Source: Pyrrhosoma nymphula | Taxonomy: Eukaryota > Arthropoda > Insecta > Odonata > Coenagrionidae | Length of the DNA: 64,000 nucleotides | Reading direction: 5' to 3' | NCBI GenBank assembly: GCA_963573305.1 | Contig: OY754331.1 | Coordinates: 72,447,512 to 72,511,511 of the forward strand | Shown here: piece after piece, positions 11,301 to 23,212 of the stretch | How positions within the stretch are numbered: position 1 is the first letter of the stretch | How the letters are laid out: the number at the start of each line of letters is the position of its first letter | Made by a program: the position numbers and the translations under genes | Notes under the pieces: generated by a model | Databases searched by the model: none | What the model saw: the letters and a program-made list of their open reading frames with translations, nothing else | Told to the model about the DNA's origin: nothing

Positions 11301-14300
11301 TTTATTTTATTTTGATGAGTTTGCTTTTCTAACATTTTTGTAATGGATCAAAAATGTTGGCAACATACTCAACGGTGGGTGGCGTCTTTAATTTCAAGGT
11401 TATTATTATTTCACTGGCCCACAAAACGAGAAGTGCTTGATATGTGGTGGGTGAGGAGAGAATACTTATAAAGGAGATTAGAAGGAGACAGAGTGGGTGG
11501 TTGAAACAGTCAATGAGAGGTGAAGAAATGCTGATGGCCGCAAGAGGAGGGAGGATTTCGGGTGAGCAAGGAAGGGGATGTAAGAGAATAGCCTTTATGG
11601 AAAAGATGAAAAGAGGTAGGACGTACGCTGAGATAAGGAGAGAAATCGTATAGGGACACAGGACCCAGCGCATGTCAAAATATTGAGGATTTTTACCCAC
11701 TTCCATTTAGACCTACTTTAACAGGTATATTACCATAATGATAATAACGTATAACTGACCCTTTACCACAATAACATCTATGGCCTTGGAGATGAAATAC
11801 CCACCGTAGCAGGGCTCGATCCCACGACCTCAAGATTAGCAAGTAAAGATTTACCCAAACGCCATAGAGGCCGATAAGATTTAATGAGGACGGTAGATGA
11901 GAGGAGGGTAGAGCGCGAAGTCGAGGGTGGGAGGGATTAGGATCCTCCGTGCGACCGTGCACCCAAGAGTGGGGTCGCCTCCCTAAGTGAGGACTTAAAG
12001 GGGAAATGGGGGCCCCGCCCAACACCTTCGTACCAACCGCCCCTAAATAGGACTCGAGAGCAATAATTTGAGCGGACCCCTCAACGGGAGGGCGAGCAAG
12101 ACGCGAGGAGAGAGTAAAAGCGTGGTGGGAGGGTGGGGGGGAGGGCGTTGCATGAACTTTTCGTCACCCCCAAGGGAAGAGGGTTTTCGAGGGCACCGAA
12201 GCGACTGCCTTAAACACCCTCATCCGACCGCCTGAATCTCTCATCCGTGTGGACGGTGGGGTGAGTGTGGGGGGGAAAAGGGAATCTGAATTTAAATTTA
12301 TTCCTCCTCTTCCGTTCAAAACTTTCCTCGTGTGTGGATTTAGAGAGAGAGAGCAGGCGTTAGATTTTAGTAATTGAGTGCGACGAGGATAATTCTGCAT
12401 CTTCGGTCTCGATTTAATTATTATATGCGCGGTTTGGTTTCCCGTACGGTGCGTCGCAATTGAGTGCTTCGGTCCATTTCGAAGCTCAAGAGGTAGAAAG
12501 ATCTGTCGGAAGAAGTTTCAAATTAAGGCTTAAGTTCATCCGAGTACGGAACTTCAAACTTGCTTTCTCTGTAGTCGCTGCGGAATCTGTATAAGCACGG
12601 ACGAGATGAACCAAACGCATCTGCGATTCGCGATTCTAAGAAACGACGCTGGAACTGAGCTGTTATTTATAATACAGTATGATCACTCACATTCGTCTAT
12701 AACGGGACCTAAACGTTGGTGTTGGTAATATTTGAAATAAAAGTACATAGAGGAGTTTAACTGTGGTTATTAATTTAAGTGTAGCAATGGAACAGCGAAA
12801 AAGGAATTTATGACATTAGCAGTACAGTCAAATGCATCTGAAATAATTTCTAACATTCGTCCTCTAGAGTAACTTGAGTAGGGATAAAGCGTACAGTTAA
12901 AGTGATATCGAATAAGAGAGCGTCTATTATCAGGTTAGACATGCCCCCAACGTTTGATGAACGCTCAGATACTCATTACATTAATGTTCCCTGCCGTCTA
13001 ATGTATTGATTTTTTGGTTACGTGGAGGAAAACTGCCAGTTGTTCACAATATTTTTAGCATAAAAAGAAGATTCGTTTCTACATCTGAGATCATGTGAAT
13101 GATAAAAAAAATTGATTTACATCAATTTTTTACACAATTTACAACAATTTTTTTACCCAATAATAGCCTAGGAGGAAATCCAACCGCTCTCATTTCTGAT
13201 AAAAAAGGGCTCAGCATATACAATGTTTTACAAAATATACTATAATAAGTAACTACATACATAAATTAGGCGCAGAAGCCTCGGCCGCATCCTGCACGTG
13301 GAGTAAACACTTATTTGGAAACCTCCATCCTCCTCCATTCCTCATTGAAATTTGCGCCCTTTATTCTGACGTTTTAATTTAGAGAATGCCATGGTTAAAT
13401 ATGCAGATAATTCACATTCTGAAAACGAGAATTCCTTTTGAAATTAATAAAATCCAGTTTCTCTGAGAACCGGGGATGATATTCCGTCTTCCACGAATTT
13501 TCTTCTACTTCTGTTGTTATTCCACCGTCAGGTAAATCCCACCCAAACAGTCTCCCGCATCTAATTAACTATCGGCCATGTGTATCCGCGAGCTGATGAA
13601 TAGCGGCAGTGACTTTGGGCAAACAGACAAGAGGTTTGAGTCTGCTTTCTCTTGCGGCCGTCTGAGTGGAGAAAAAGGGGTTTTCCAACTAGTCTGAGGA
13701 GAGAGCGGGAGAAAAAGAAAAGGTATGGGAGTGATTGGCAGACATTATGCAGCAACTTAGCGGCGAGGAGGTTAGAGAGAGAGAGAGAGGATGTGGAGGC
13801 CAGTAAGGATAAAGCAATACAAGGATTCGAGAAGACCCTGAGGGGAAGGAGAACCAACGTTAGGAAAACAAGGCGTTTGATTAAAAAGGACTCCACTTTC
13901 CTGTAGACCCAACCTACCTATTCTAGCCCTCCCTTCCACTGTACCCTAAAGCCTCACTCCGCGCTGTCAATTCCAACTACATCCACTCGCGAGCACACAC
14001 ACTCACACGGAAGCACACATGGCATCCGGGCAACATAAAGACCACGAGAAGCGATCGATGATAGGAGTACACTTTTCCTCTTCGACGAAAAAAAACATCC
14101 TCAAATAATGAAACAGAGATAGAATGCCACAGTAATGAAAGGAAACTTCCACATCGTCCCGAAAATGCTCTCAAAGTTATTCAAAAGAGGTCGACACGGA
14201 CGTGAAAAAAATGACGAAATATTTGACGCTTCGCTTAAGGAGCCGCGTTGGGAGAAGCGCTTTATGGATCTCGTTATCGGAATGATTTCTTAATAAGGCA

Positions 14301-15442
14301 ATTTAATTGAAGAAAATAAGTTTTTTTTTAAATATTCTTTATTTTTGCTTCCTTTTATATTTTGAACAATCTGTGCGCCAAAATTAAGATTTATGCGCAT
14401 ATTAAGTATCTTCAATATCCTTTGGAATTCCTCTTTTTTTTTAATAATGCATTCGGCCTTTCTCGGATGTGAAACAATCTTGGTGTGAAATAAGCCAGAA
14501 TTCCGTTAGCGCTGCATTTTAATTTATTCAAAGTCTTTTTTTGTATTTAATGCCTCTCAGGCTTACTTATTTGGTCTTGATATCAAATAAATAAGAATGT
14601 GGCCATTATTTGTAAATTAAAACGACTATTTACTAACATTTGAATAAATAAACAAGAGGGAGAAATTAAACTATGTTTGAAAATTATGTATTCCATGTTC
14701 AGTTCATTAAGTTAAAATGGTAAATAATTAATTTAATTGGAAGCAATATAATCCATCATAACAGTCACTGACACATCTATAAAAGCTAATATCGGCAGTT
14801 CGGTTTGAATAAATTTATTGACTACATCCTGCCCGGAATTTGCAGAGCTATTTGATTAACTATTTTCAATACCCTACTCCTCGCAGCTATGAACTTATTC
14901 CTCTTCTAATCTCTCCCTCGTTTATACGACGTACTTCTTTTTAACAATCGTTCAATTATCCATTCTTTCATGATAGCACTTCTATTCCTACTTAAATGCT
15001 TCTTAAAACTTTAAAAAAGGCATCCTATTAATTCCCACCGTATCTCGCATCTTTATTCATCTTTCGAACCGTCCAACCACTGGATATTCCCTCCACGGCA
15101 ACCCAAAACCGGAAGCCTCCAGAAGACGCGTTTGTCTTTACTTTCCCATTGTATAAGTGCCTTTCATTACCGAAGATATTTGGATACCATGGAATTGGAT
15201 ATTTTTAAAAAGATCTATCACCATTTCTCAATCCGAAAATACAGTGTGACGGAGGTGTTACATTTGGAATAGTGAAGAAAATAAATACACTAGGAGAGAT
15301 TTTAAAGATATTTACTGGTATGCCCGCCAGGTTTAACATGGTGAAAAGAATAGAAAAACTTCCGAATTATAGTAGAAATGACCTAGCGTACAAAATATTT
15401 TTGAAGGTAAAGAACGGATGATAATAAATATATTTTTTTAAC
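8398..15442. other. No gene recognised; SINE trace and purine-rich tracts
   Basis: Apart from a tRNA-like SINE at 11800-11872 and a LINE trace just beyond the end, no gene was recognised. Purine-rich runs on the plus strand occur at about 10010-10560, 11440-11650, 12080-12320 and 13640-13860. They produce long but low-complexity open frames on the minus strand that are not believable proteins. A (TA)n run lies near 9715-9731. Confidence 0.55.
11800..11872 (-). mobile_element. tRNA-derived SINE head
   Basis: Read on the minus strand, this resembles a tRNA gene. A box A-like TGGCGTTTGGGTAAATC lies near the start, and a good box B, GGGATCGAGCCC, lies about 35 bases downstream; together they form the internal RNA polymerase III promoter. 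The cloverleaf is imperfect, so a SINE head is more likely than a working tRNA gene. The boundaries of the SINE body could not be set. Confidence 0.5.
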
Positions 15443-15525
15443 AGAGCAATTGATGAATAGAATGGTTTGCCTGAAGAAGTTTGAGCCCTTTCTACAAATG
15501 TCCAAATCATTTATTAAACATGCTG
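15443..15525 (+). pseudogene. LINE polymerase C-terminal relic
   Basis: In one frame the words RAID, NGLPEEV and TNVQ occur with stops where tryptophan or other residues are expected. They match the common C-terminal pattern of CR1/Jockey-type polymerases, roughly W-N-x-L-P-E-x-V followed by a short helix. The same pattern is intact at 37399-37494. The piece is short and heavily decayed, and no upstream palm motifs are visible. Confidence 0.4.
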
Positions 15526-18093
15526 AGAAATTAATAATGAAGTTAATAAATTATTATGATTAAGAAAATCACACATAACTGTGTTTTGATAATATATTAT
15601 GTGTGTAGTTTTAAATTGTGAAGTAAATTTAAAATTGTGAATTGTGTTGCTAATTTATTTTTGACAGTAAATAGTATTTAATTTTGTTTGTTCTATTTCC
15701 ATTGATTGAATTTTACACTTTGCGAGTCGTGATTACACATTGTCTCTATATACTTTGTGACTACCTGGCATGATTAGCCAAATTCTAGCATGAAATGATA
15801 ACAATAATATCTCAAACTTCCCTCTCATTTATTTTACTATTACTATTGAATCCTCGTCTTAACATCCTTTCATTTTCCTCCATAACCCTTAAAAATAATT
15901 TGCCAGAATAAAGAAATATTGAGCATCTCATATTGGTGTTATAATAGGCTCTACGCAGTTAGGCGGGTTTCATGAGGGGCGATCATCTCCATTCTTCTGT
16001 TTCACATCATCCTCATCATCTTATGCCAACCTCCTTTCAAACCATCGATTAGCATTATTCATCGCCTTTCCCTCGTCCATTTTCCCTAAGCCATTCCCTT
16101 TAAAAAAATATTTATCCAGCTTATAAAAACAAAACAATTTCAAATAATTCTTTTTTCCTTCCAATGGGGCTCCGAGGAATTTTTCATTCTACTATTCCGC
16201 ACAGCATGTACTCGTATCGAACTCCATAACTTCACCTCATTTATGGAAGCATTATCCTCTACAGCCAGATTTAGATTGCTCCTAGTTATTTAGTGCTTTC
16301 CTTCCGTTACTTGAGGTTACACAACCTATTCTAAAATAAACTGCAAGCTGTTTTAACGAAATCTCTTTCTCAGATCTTTATTCATCTTGCCGGGTAGATG
16401 TTTTCCAAAAAACCTGCTCTTTGTCTCACACTCTCTCTGCTGAATATTTCTCACATTAACCACTTAACTCTTCAAAATGCCAGCCCCTTCAAGACTACTA
16501 GATATTTTCAAATCACCAGCTCTAATCACTTTTACCACTAATTTTTAAATCACATTCATTAACCCGCATATTTTGGGAACACAGAGTACCTAAATATCGT
16601 CCGTTTTTGACTACGATTATCATCATGCTTTCAACAAATCTTGTTGACCTTTTTCCACACCAAATTATCACACCTCAACAATTATTAGAGTACTATCAGT
16701 TTACAAAGTTCAGGATTCCACGGAAATCCTCCGCAAATTACGGACTTCGAATCACAGCCATGAAAATGAGAAGCCATATATGCCAAATAAAGATAATTAC
16801 TAAACAAACTTAGTGAGTCACCTTGAAGACTTATTAGGAAACTTTAAATCAGTGAGTGATCAATAACACATACGGCTTTAAAATAATAGTTATGTAATAA
16901 TATCTTTATCCCAATCCATTACGCATAACAATTATATCACAGGAATATCATTCCGGTGGAGTATAAGCACCACAGGGGAGATCCTATTATGAGGTTACAA
17001 TCTTTTTAAAAGTTACAGAAGCTGAAAACTGGTACGTGGGTTAAACCTTTAAACTTAAAAAAGTATTGGCATGCCAGCCATATCTGTTCATATCAAATTA
17101 TTCATAATCCTTTTTTAAAGCCACCAAAATATCACTGATTTTCATTTAAACATAGAGTAACGTTTTTTACTATGCGAAAATTAACAGATCTAAATCTAAT
17201 TACTACTCCCAGAGCCGCCGCAGAGGCGTGCGGCAGGGGGTGTTAGGACATCAGACATGAAAGGGGAAGAAAAAGGGAAAAATGAGGGGGGGGGGGAAAG
17301 GACAGAAGTGAATATTATTTTGACGAAGTGTCTTATGTTACTTCCACGCCGTTTTCTTTATGATCACTAATGCTGCTTGGAAAGTAGGAATTTTTCTACC
17401 TGCCAGTTCAGCAGTGTATCTCTCTTATTTTGTCACTTCAATTCGTTCTAGAGACATAGCGGAGGTTCAAAATTATATCCTCCGTATCGCGCTGAAAGTC
17501 ATCAGATCTGACTTTTTCAAGTAATCTAACCCTAGATCTTGGCCTCCGTGTCTCAATATCGATTCTCGAGATCCATTTTCATTATGGTTAGCGTAGTAGC
17601 TGACCCCGAATGCTCGTGGGAGAAAATAGGCGAAGACGTTAGGTGGTTAGACGGCTTGCGGAGGGGAGAGAAAGAAAGAAGACCTGAGGGGGGGCGGGAA
17701 AGAAATAAGCCTGATGCAGGGAGGTGAATTGGTATGCTGGGAGTGAGTGAGATGGGGGGAGTTGGTTGTGTGTTGCGTGCCGTATATAACTTGGGAGGAA
17801 AAGCGAAGGGGGCAGTGGCAGCCTGTGGGGACGGACAAGATGGGGGAGAGAAGGAAAACTTGAGACGTGGTGGGGAGGAAGTTATATGGCGACGGGAAGG
17901 AATCGCCAAGTGGACAGGAAGGAGGGAATAAAGAGGAAATGGCCAGGGGACCGGCGGCCGAGACGAACAGGAAGGAGAGGAGATCTTGCTCGGCACTGTG
18001 GCGAAATGCGCGATGCATGGAGACCCGCTTATGTCCGCACAAACCACCGTTCTCAAGAGTGAAGAGGGAGCATATGTTGGTGCGGAAAGGACG
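15526..18093. other. No gene recognised
   Basis: The stretch is AT-rich, with a T/C-rich segment on the plus strand at about 15790-16520 and a G/A-rich segment at 17640-17980. The long minus-strand frames over 17553-18267 come from this biased composition. A G10 run lies near 17287. Confidence 0.5.
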
Positions 18094-18257
18094 CAAAATG
18101 CCAAATTCGGCATGTTTATAATAATTAGAATTCAAAAAATATTTTTCCGGAGAAATGTACCGCGGAAATTGGACCCAAAATGCCAAATGTGGCATGTTTA
18201 TAGCATAAAATTTAAAAAATATTTTTTCGGTGAAATCAACCAACTCAATATTCCTGA
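18094..18257. repeat. Two-copy 82-bp tandem repeat
   Basis: Copies at 18094-18175 and 18176-18257 share CAAAATGCCAAAT, GGCATGTTTATA and the A/T-rich tail ending TTTTTCCGG or TTTTTTCGG, with scattered differences. Each copy contains a small hairpin, ATGCC with GGCAT. It looks like a diverged local duplication. Confidence 0.75.
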
Positions 18258-20950
18258 AAATTTCCAATACAATAAAAAATTCTCGTTTCTTGGAAATTTC
18301 GCCCCCTTTTATTTGTCAAACCTTTGAAATACGTTCACCTTAATTGCCATTAACATGAAAAGACTTATTAACTCAACGACTCATCGTAATAATTGATATT
18401 CTACACTCACAGTGTAGCATCAATAATATATAAAAAAGAGCACTTCGGAAATTTGTGATGCTAATCTAGGATAGCGGAATGATCGCTAAAGAAGACAAGT
18501 TGCTATACTTTTACAATGATCATTTTACAACTATTTTAGACAAAATTATTTCGTGATAAGACATGCTGGCATAATAAAGATATTACTATTAAATGGGCTA
18601 AATACTCTTACAGCTGCTTTACCAATAAAAATTTACACTTTGCATGTACCTCCATTGTTGGTTAATTAAATTACAAATAACATTGTAATCGGATTATGGA
18701 TTCCAGCATACGTGTAGCGCTTGCCAAAATGGTTGTACTTAATCATTAAAATACCGCCTTTCTCACTTGTTTCACAGAAAACAGCCAGAAGCAATGCTAA
18801 AAAGTCCGAAAAAGTTTGAGGATATATTTATTTCTTTATCAATCAGCTGGAAAAATTGAAAAAAGCACACAAAGGATATGGGCTGGGGGCAAAACTTTAC
18901 CTACAAAAATGTATAGAACATCACGTCATCAAAGCCTAGGAGATAATTAAAACGAGCCATTTAAACTACTGATTTGGACCGCCAAAATGCAACAAAGATA
19001 GAGTCAAATATATTCAATTACCCAGGGAACGAGCACATCAAAGGGAAAATTAAATTGCACTTCTTTTCTCGGTAAACATGGATTACAAAAGCATAGATTT
19101 CACAACGTGACAGAGAACAAAGTGCAAACGTACGAGAGCATAAATTACTCCAGATGTGAATCTAAATACGGCTCCCTTTCAAAACATTACACATATAGAC
19201 TTCACTTCAAATTTAAAATTATAATAGAATACGTGGCGAGACAAAAAATAAAATACACAGACGACAGAATGTTTAGCGTAGCGGTTGTAACTCAAAGCCG
19301 CATTAGCGTCCGCTTTCAAAACTATTGACACAAACACGCTTACACATAAACAGGCAAACGCAACCCATCCCCCGTGCATACGTGGGTGGGTGGATGTACA
19401 TATGTGCCAGAGCAGAGGGTGAAATGCATGTTTGTTGGTTTTAGGGGGAAGGGAAGGCGGAAGGAGTACTGGGAAGAGGAAATGGAGGAGTCGCGTGTAG
19501 GAAGGAGAGTGTGAGAGATCGACGGGGATGAGACGAGTGGAGGGAGCGGTTTAAGGAGAGGAGAGGGGGGCGGGCGAGATGAGAATACGGATGCGAGAGG
19601 AAGTGAGGGAGTTAAGCCGGCTTTGCGCTACCTTGGAATCCACCATGCGGTTCATCTCGAGGAAAAAAACATGCCTTTTTCCAACCTAGGATCGGTGCAA
19701 TTTTGCTCTGCGTCCGCAGAAGCGTGGCCGAATCACGAGTCTGAATTCTCGTAACGTGATGTGAGACATCATGAATGTAGACGGCGTGCATAAATACATA
19801 AAAAATAGTGAAATCGAACCTGGATATCACCATTGCCCTGTGTTAGCCAGTGACACCACGAAGCCATCATTATTCAAGGCGAATTTCAGTGGGGGTTTAT
19901 ACGAACAAGATGTTCTTGTCTCCAGTTCCACATTGTAGCACAGGAGAGGTAGCTGTGCATGATATGCCCCTGTCGCGAAGGATAAACCCAAAATGTTTAC
20001 TCTAGAACGACTAACTTTTGACATTGTTCCAGTAGAACTTGATGAGTGATTTAATTATCCTCTTAAAGTTTTACTGCAGCGATACTAAAAAGAACAGGAA
20101 TGTAGCCTCTTTTGGATCCACTCTATGCATAAAATGCACTCAGGTTTAAATACTACCACTTGTTGGATGCAAGTTGAAGTGCAGGATCTGATAGAAATCT
20201 ATGAAAAGAGGAGCCGTATTCAGGCATTTAGTCGTAGGCGCTAGGAAGCGCTTACCCCGTGTGTAGAAAGATGTAGAAAGAAGGTATCGTCAGAGGCAGT
20301 TCATGCCACGTGGAATGCAGCATGGGCCAAGTTGTCAAAACGTCTTGGAGAAAGCAAGGAATAGCGTTGAAAAAAAACCCCGAGCGAGGCCGGCTTAAAG
20401 ATGCCGGTCGGGTGGGATCATAAGATGCCGCTCACCACATAATCATCTGCCAGGAAAGGAAACTCCTAAATGGATCGCACTTCCCCAGATGCGAGAAAAA
20501 AAATCGTTCCCGTTCATTATCAGCTACTTGACTACTACTACTACTACCCTCTTCATCAAAATGAATGGTAGACCAATGTGCATTGTACAGTTCTTCCTAC
20601 CATTATTTTCTCCCGTGGAAATTTTTCGCCAGCATTTCCTCAAACCCAACAGAACTACTAGTCCTTCAGCTAGTCAAATGTCTTATTACTCCACGCATCT
20701 TACTCCTCTCTTCATATCGCCAAAGATTTCTATTCTTCTCCTCCCGCTCCAACGCTTGTTCAACATCAATCCTTCTATTGCACTCATTCCATTTTAGATA
20801 AACACTGGCTTTTCTAACGACTAAATGGTGCTTTACATTTGATTTATTTCGCCACTTCGAGACAAAACAGCGAATTTGTTTCTAATTCGTTTCAGACCCA
20901 GAGCCCCAGGAATTGTTTATTGTTTGATAGGATTATTGATTGTAGTAGAT
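18258..20950. other. No gene recognised
   Basis: No domain, RNA gene or mobile element could be identified. A purine-rich tract lies at about 19440-19610 and an (ACT)n run near 20529-20547. The remainder is unique sequence with short uninformative frames. Confidence 0.5.
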
Positions 20951-20954
20951 TTGT

Positions 20955-20998
20955 TCTTACAAAACGCTTCGGACCGGTTGATCCTTCTTCAGCTTTAG
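20955..20998 (-). ncRNA. Decayed hammerhead-like motif
   Basis: On the minus strand CTGAAGA (20992-20986) is followed by one extra A and a good stem II, GGAUC with GGUCC around an AACC loop. The next word is GAAG, not GAAA. Flanking GAAA and UUUU could form a weak stem I. The order matches the better copies elsewhere in the window, but the changed A and the poor stem III suggest an inactive copy. Confidence 0.3.
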
Positions 20999-21057
20999 AA
21001 GTCCAATTGTGGCCAATTGGCGAAAATTTTCTAACGAATATATATATTTTACCATTC

Positions 21058-21250
21058 ATTCAAACAGGTGGTGAAAGAAAGAGGATAGGAAACACATAAA
21101 ATGTGATAACACAATGGTGATGTGAAGATGGAATGATGGCCGATTCCAAGTGAAAAAAATTCGACTAGACCGGGAATTGAACCACGGACCTTCCGATTTC
21201 GCGCCGTATGCTCTGACCACTAAGCTATTTAATCTACTAAATTGAATTAA
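21058..21250 (-). mobile_element. tRNA-derived SINE, array copy 1
   Basis: On the minus strand the head shows a box A-like GCTATTTAATC region, then TGGTCAGAGC, CGAAATCGGAAGGTCCG and box B GGTTCAATTCCCGGTC. The tail runs through CTAGTCGAATTTTTTTCAC to CACCACCTGTTTGAA. This copy differs more from the others, for example in its SINE head near 21210, so it is probably older. Confidence 0.7.
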
Positions 21251-21689
21251 AGAGACATTGGAATCGGTGGGGGGTTTATATGAATCAAACACCTCCAAGA
21301 GTAGCCCATAAATGTCGCCGAGAGATGGCGCCAGGCAATTTCACTCACCGGCAGAGAAGAAATTACGTACACAGAAGAGGAAAGCAAAGTCTGAATCAGG
21401 CACACAGACAGTGGTAAAGATACAGAACAGGCGTTTCGGGGCACGCAGAGCCCAAGAAGTAGAAATGAGCCATTCCGGCCATACAACCATTCATTCATTC
21501 ACACAAACCGCTCACAGGCGTAAATAATAAATATTTCGTTCTAACAGAGGGTTAAAGAATGAGGATAGGAAATACACAAAATTTTGAAGTCCAATGGAGG
21601 TGTGAAGATGGTATGATGGCCGATTCACAGTGAAAAAATTGGGTGTGCTTAAGACCACACGGGAGAAGTGTAAACTTCTATGGCGATAT

Positions 21690-21693
<4 letters not shown>

Positions 21694-21762
<69 letters not shown>
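21694..21762. repeat. (TA)n microsatellite
   Basis: A pure TA run of about 69 bases interrupts an array unit, replacing its SINE head. It lies just outside the left arm of the large palindrome, mirroring the TA run at 23115-23199 on the right. Confidence 0.95.
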
Positions 21763-21763
<1 letters not shown>

Positions 21764-21794
21764 CCATTCATTCACTCAAACCGCTCACAGGCGT

Positions 21795-21985
21795 AAATAA
21801 TAAATATTTCGTTCAAACAGGTGGTGAAAGAAAGAGTATAGGAAACACATAAAATGTGATGACACAATGGTGATGTGAAGATGGAATGATGGCCGATTCC
21901 AAGTGAAAAAAATTCGTCTAGACCGGGAATTGAACCACGGACCTTCCGATTTCGCGCCGGCTGCTCTGAACACTAAGCTATATAG
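21795..21985 (-). mobile_element. tRNA-derived SINE, array copy 2
   Basis: This is a full copy on the minus strand. Box A TAGCTTAGTGTTC and box B GGTTCAATTCCC are spaced as in a tRNA, and the same tail with CACTTGGAATCGGCC and CACCACCTG follows. It forms the outer part of the left palindrome arm and pairs with the copy at 22930-23112. Confidence 0.8.
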
Positions 21986-22264
21986 ACTACTAAAGAAACA
22001 CTGGAATCGGCGGGGGGTTTATATGAATCAAACACCCCCAAGATTAGTCCGTAAAAGTCGCCGAGAGATGGCGCTGGACATTTTCACTCACCGGCAGAGA
22101 AGAAATTACGTACACAGAAGAGGAAAGCAAAGTTTGAATCAGGCACACAGACAGTGGTAAAGATACAGAACAGGCGTTTCGGGGCACACAGAGCCCAAGA
22201 AGTAGAAATGAGCCATTCCGGCCATACAACCATTCATTCATTCACTCAAACCGCTCACAGGCGT

Positions 22265-22447
22265 AAATAATAAATATTTCGTTCAAACAGGTGGTGAAGG
22301 AAAGAGTATAGGAAACACATAAAATGTGATGACACAATGGTGATGTGAAGATGGAATGATGGCCGATTCCAAGTGAAAAAAATTCGTCTAGACCGGGAAT
22401 TGAACCACGGACCTTCCGATTTCGCGCCGGCTGCTCTGACCACTAAG
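22265..22447 (-). mobile_element. tRNA-derived SINE, array copy 3
   Basis: This complete minus-strand copy has its head (TAGCTTAGTGGTCAGAGC, then box B GGTTCAATTCCCGG) at the palindrome centre. It pairs with copy 4 on the other side of the 18-base spacer. Confidence 0.85.
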
Positions 22448-22465
22448 CTATCTAGACTACTAAAG

Positions 22466-22645
22466 CTTAGTGGTCAGAGCAGCCGGCGCGAAATCGGAAG
22501 GTCCGTGGTTCAATTCCCGGTCTAGACGAATTTTTTTCACTTGGAATCGGCCATCATTCCACCTTCACATCACCATTGTGTCATCACATTTTATGTGTTT
22601 CCTATACTCTTTCTTTCACCACCTGTTTGAACGAAATATTTATTA
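22466..22645 (+). mobile_element. tRNA-derived SINE, array copy 4
   Basis: This plus-strand copy starts directly at CTTAGTGGTCAGAGC, missing the first bases of box A. It continues through box B GGTTCAATTCCCGG and the tail to CACCACCTGTTTGAACG. It is the mirror image of copy 3. Confidence 0.85.
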
Positions 22646-22929
22646 TTTACGCCTGTGAGCGGTTTGAGTGAATGAATGAATGGTTGTATGGCCGGAATGG
22701 CTCATTTCTACTTCTTGGGCTCTGCGTGCCCCGAAACGCCTGTTCTGTATCTTTACCACTGTCTGTGTGCCTGATTCAAACTTTGCTATCCTCTTCTGTG
22801 CACGTAATTTCTTCTCTGCCGGTGAGTGAAAATGTCCAGCGCCATCTCTCGGCGACTTTTACGGACTAATCTTGGGGGTGTTTGATTCATATAAACCCCC
22901 CGCCGATTCCAGTGTTTCTTTAGTAGTGT

Positions 22930-23110
22930 ATATAGCTTAGTGGTCAGAGCAGCCGGCGCGAAATCGGAAGGTCCGTGGTTCAATTCCCGGTCTAGACGAA
23001 TTTTTTTCACTTGGAATCGGCCATCATTCCATCTTCACATCACCATTGTGTCATCACATTTTATGTGTTTCCTATACTCTTTCTTTCACCACCTGTTTGA
23101 ACTAAATATT

Positions 23111-23112
<2 letters not shown>
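22930..23112 (+). mobile_element. tRNA-derived SINE, array copy 5
   Basis: This plus-strand copy has box A TAGCTTAGTGGT, which fits 11 of the 12 positions of the polymerase III A-box consensus, and box B GGTTCAATTCC. It ends in AAATATTTATTATA and passes directly into the TA run. Confidence 0.85.

Positions 23113-23114
<2 letters not shown>

Positions 23115-23199
<85 letters not shown>
23115..23199. repeat. (TA)n microsatellite
   Basis: A TA run of about 85 bases separates the palindrome from the Helitron relic. Both neighbours are truncated at it. Confidence 0.95.
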
Positions 23200-23203
<4 letters not shown>

Positions 23204-23212
23204 ATATATAAA

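Larger units (their letters stand above)
21045..23112. repeat. Array of about 470-bp SINE-containing units
   Basis: Equivalent landmarks (CTCACAGGCG) recur at 21511, 21784 and 22254; the last two are 470 bp apart. Each full unit joins a tRNA-derived SINE of about 190 bp to a 280-bp segment that ends in repeated CATTCATT. The first copies read on the minus strand. The order flips at about 22456, and the last copies read on the plus strand. The unit at 21511-21670 lacks its tRNA head and ends in a (TA)n run. Short open frames here, such as those repeating WFNSRS or WLYGRNGSFLLLG, are repeat translations and not genes. Confidence 0.85.
21801..23112. repeat. Large near-perfect palindrome, arms about 647 bp
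   Basis: The left arm, 21801-22447, and right arm, 22466-23112, are reverse complements that keep register to the base along their whole length, around an 18-base spacer. By eye there are only around ten mismatches (for example near 21969, 22561 and 22790), so identity is very high. Each arm holds one complete 280-bp segment and two SINE bodies. Both outer ends run into (TA)n DNA. Such identity implies a recent duplication, gene conversion between arms, or an assembly artefact from a hairpin read. Confidence 0.9.

Noticed and set aside
17553..18267. Overlapping 186- and 206-codon open frames on the minus strand
   Set aside because: They are S/P/L/F-rich translations of a purine-rich tract on the other strand, with no domain, splice or start context.
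22434..22500. Functional tRNA genes in the 21-23 kb array
   Set aside because: Promoter boxes are good, but the anticodon arm and acceptor stem do not form, and the same tail follows every copy, so they are SINE heads.
22044..22869. Repeated open frames reading WLYGRNGSFLLLGLC
   Set aside because: Translations of the 470-bp repeat unit, found in both array orientations; the unit is a non-coding SINE composite.
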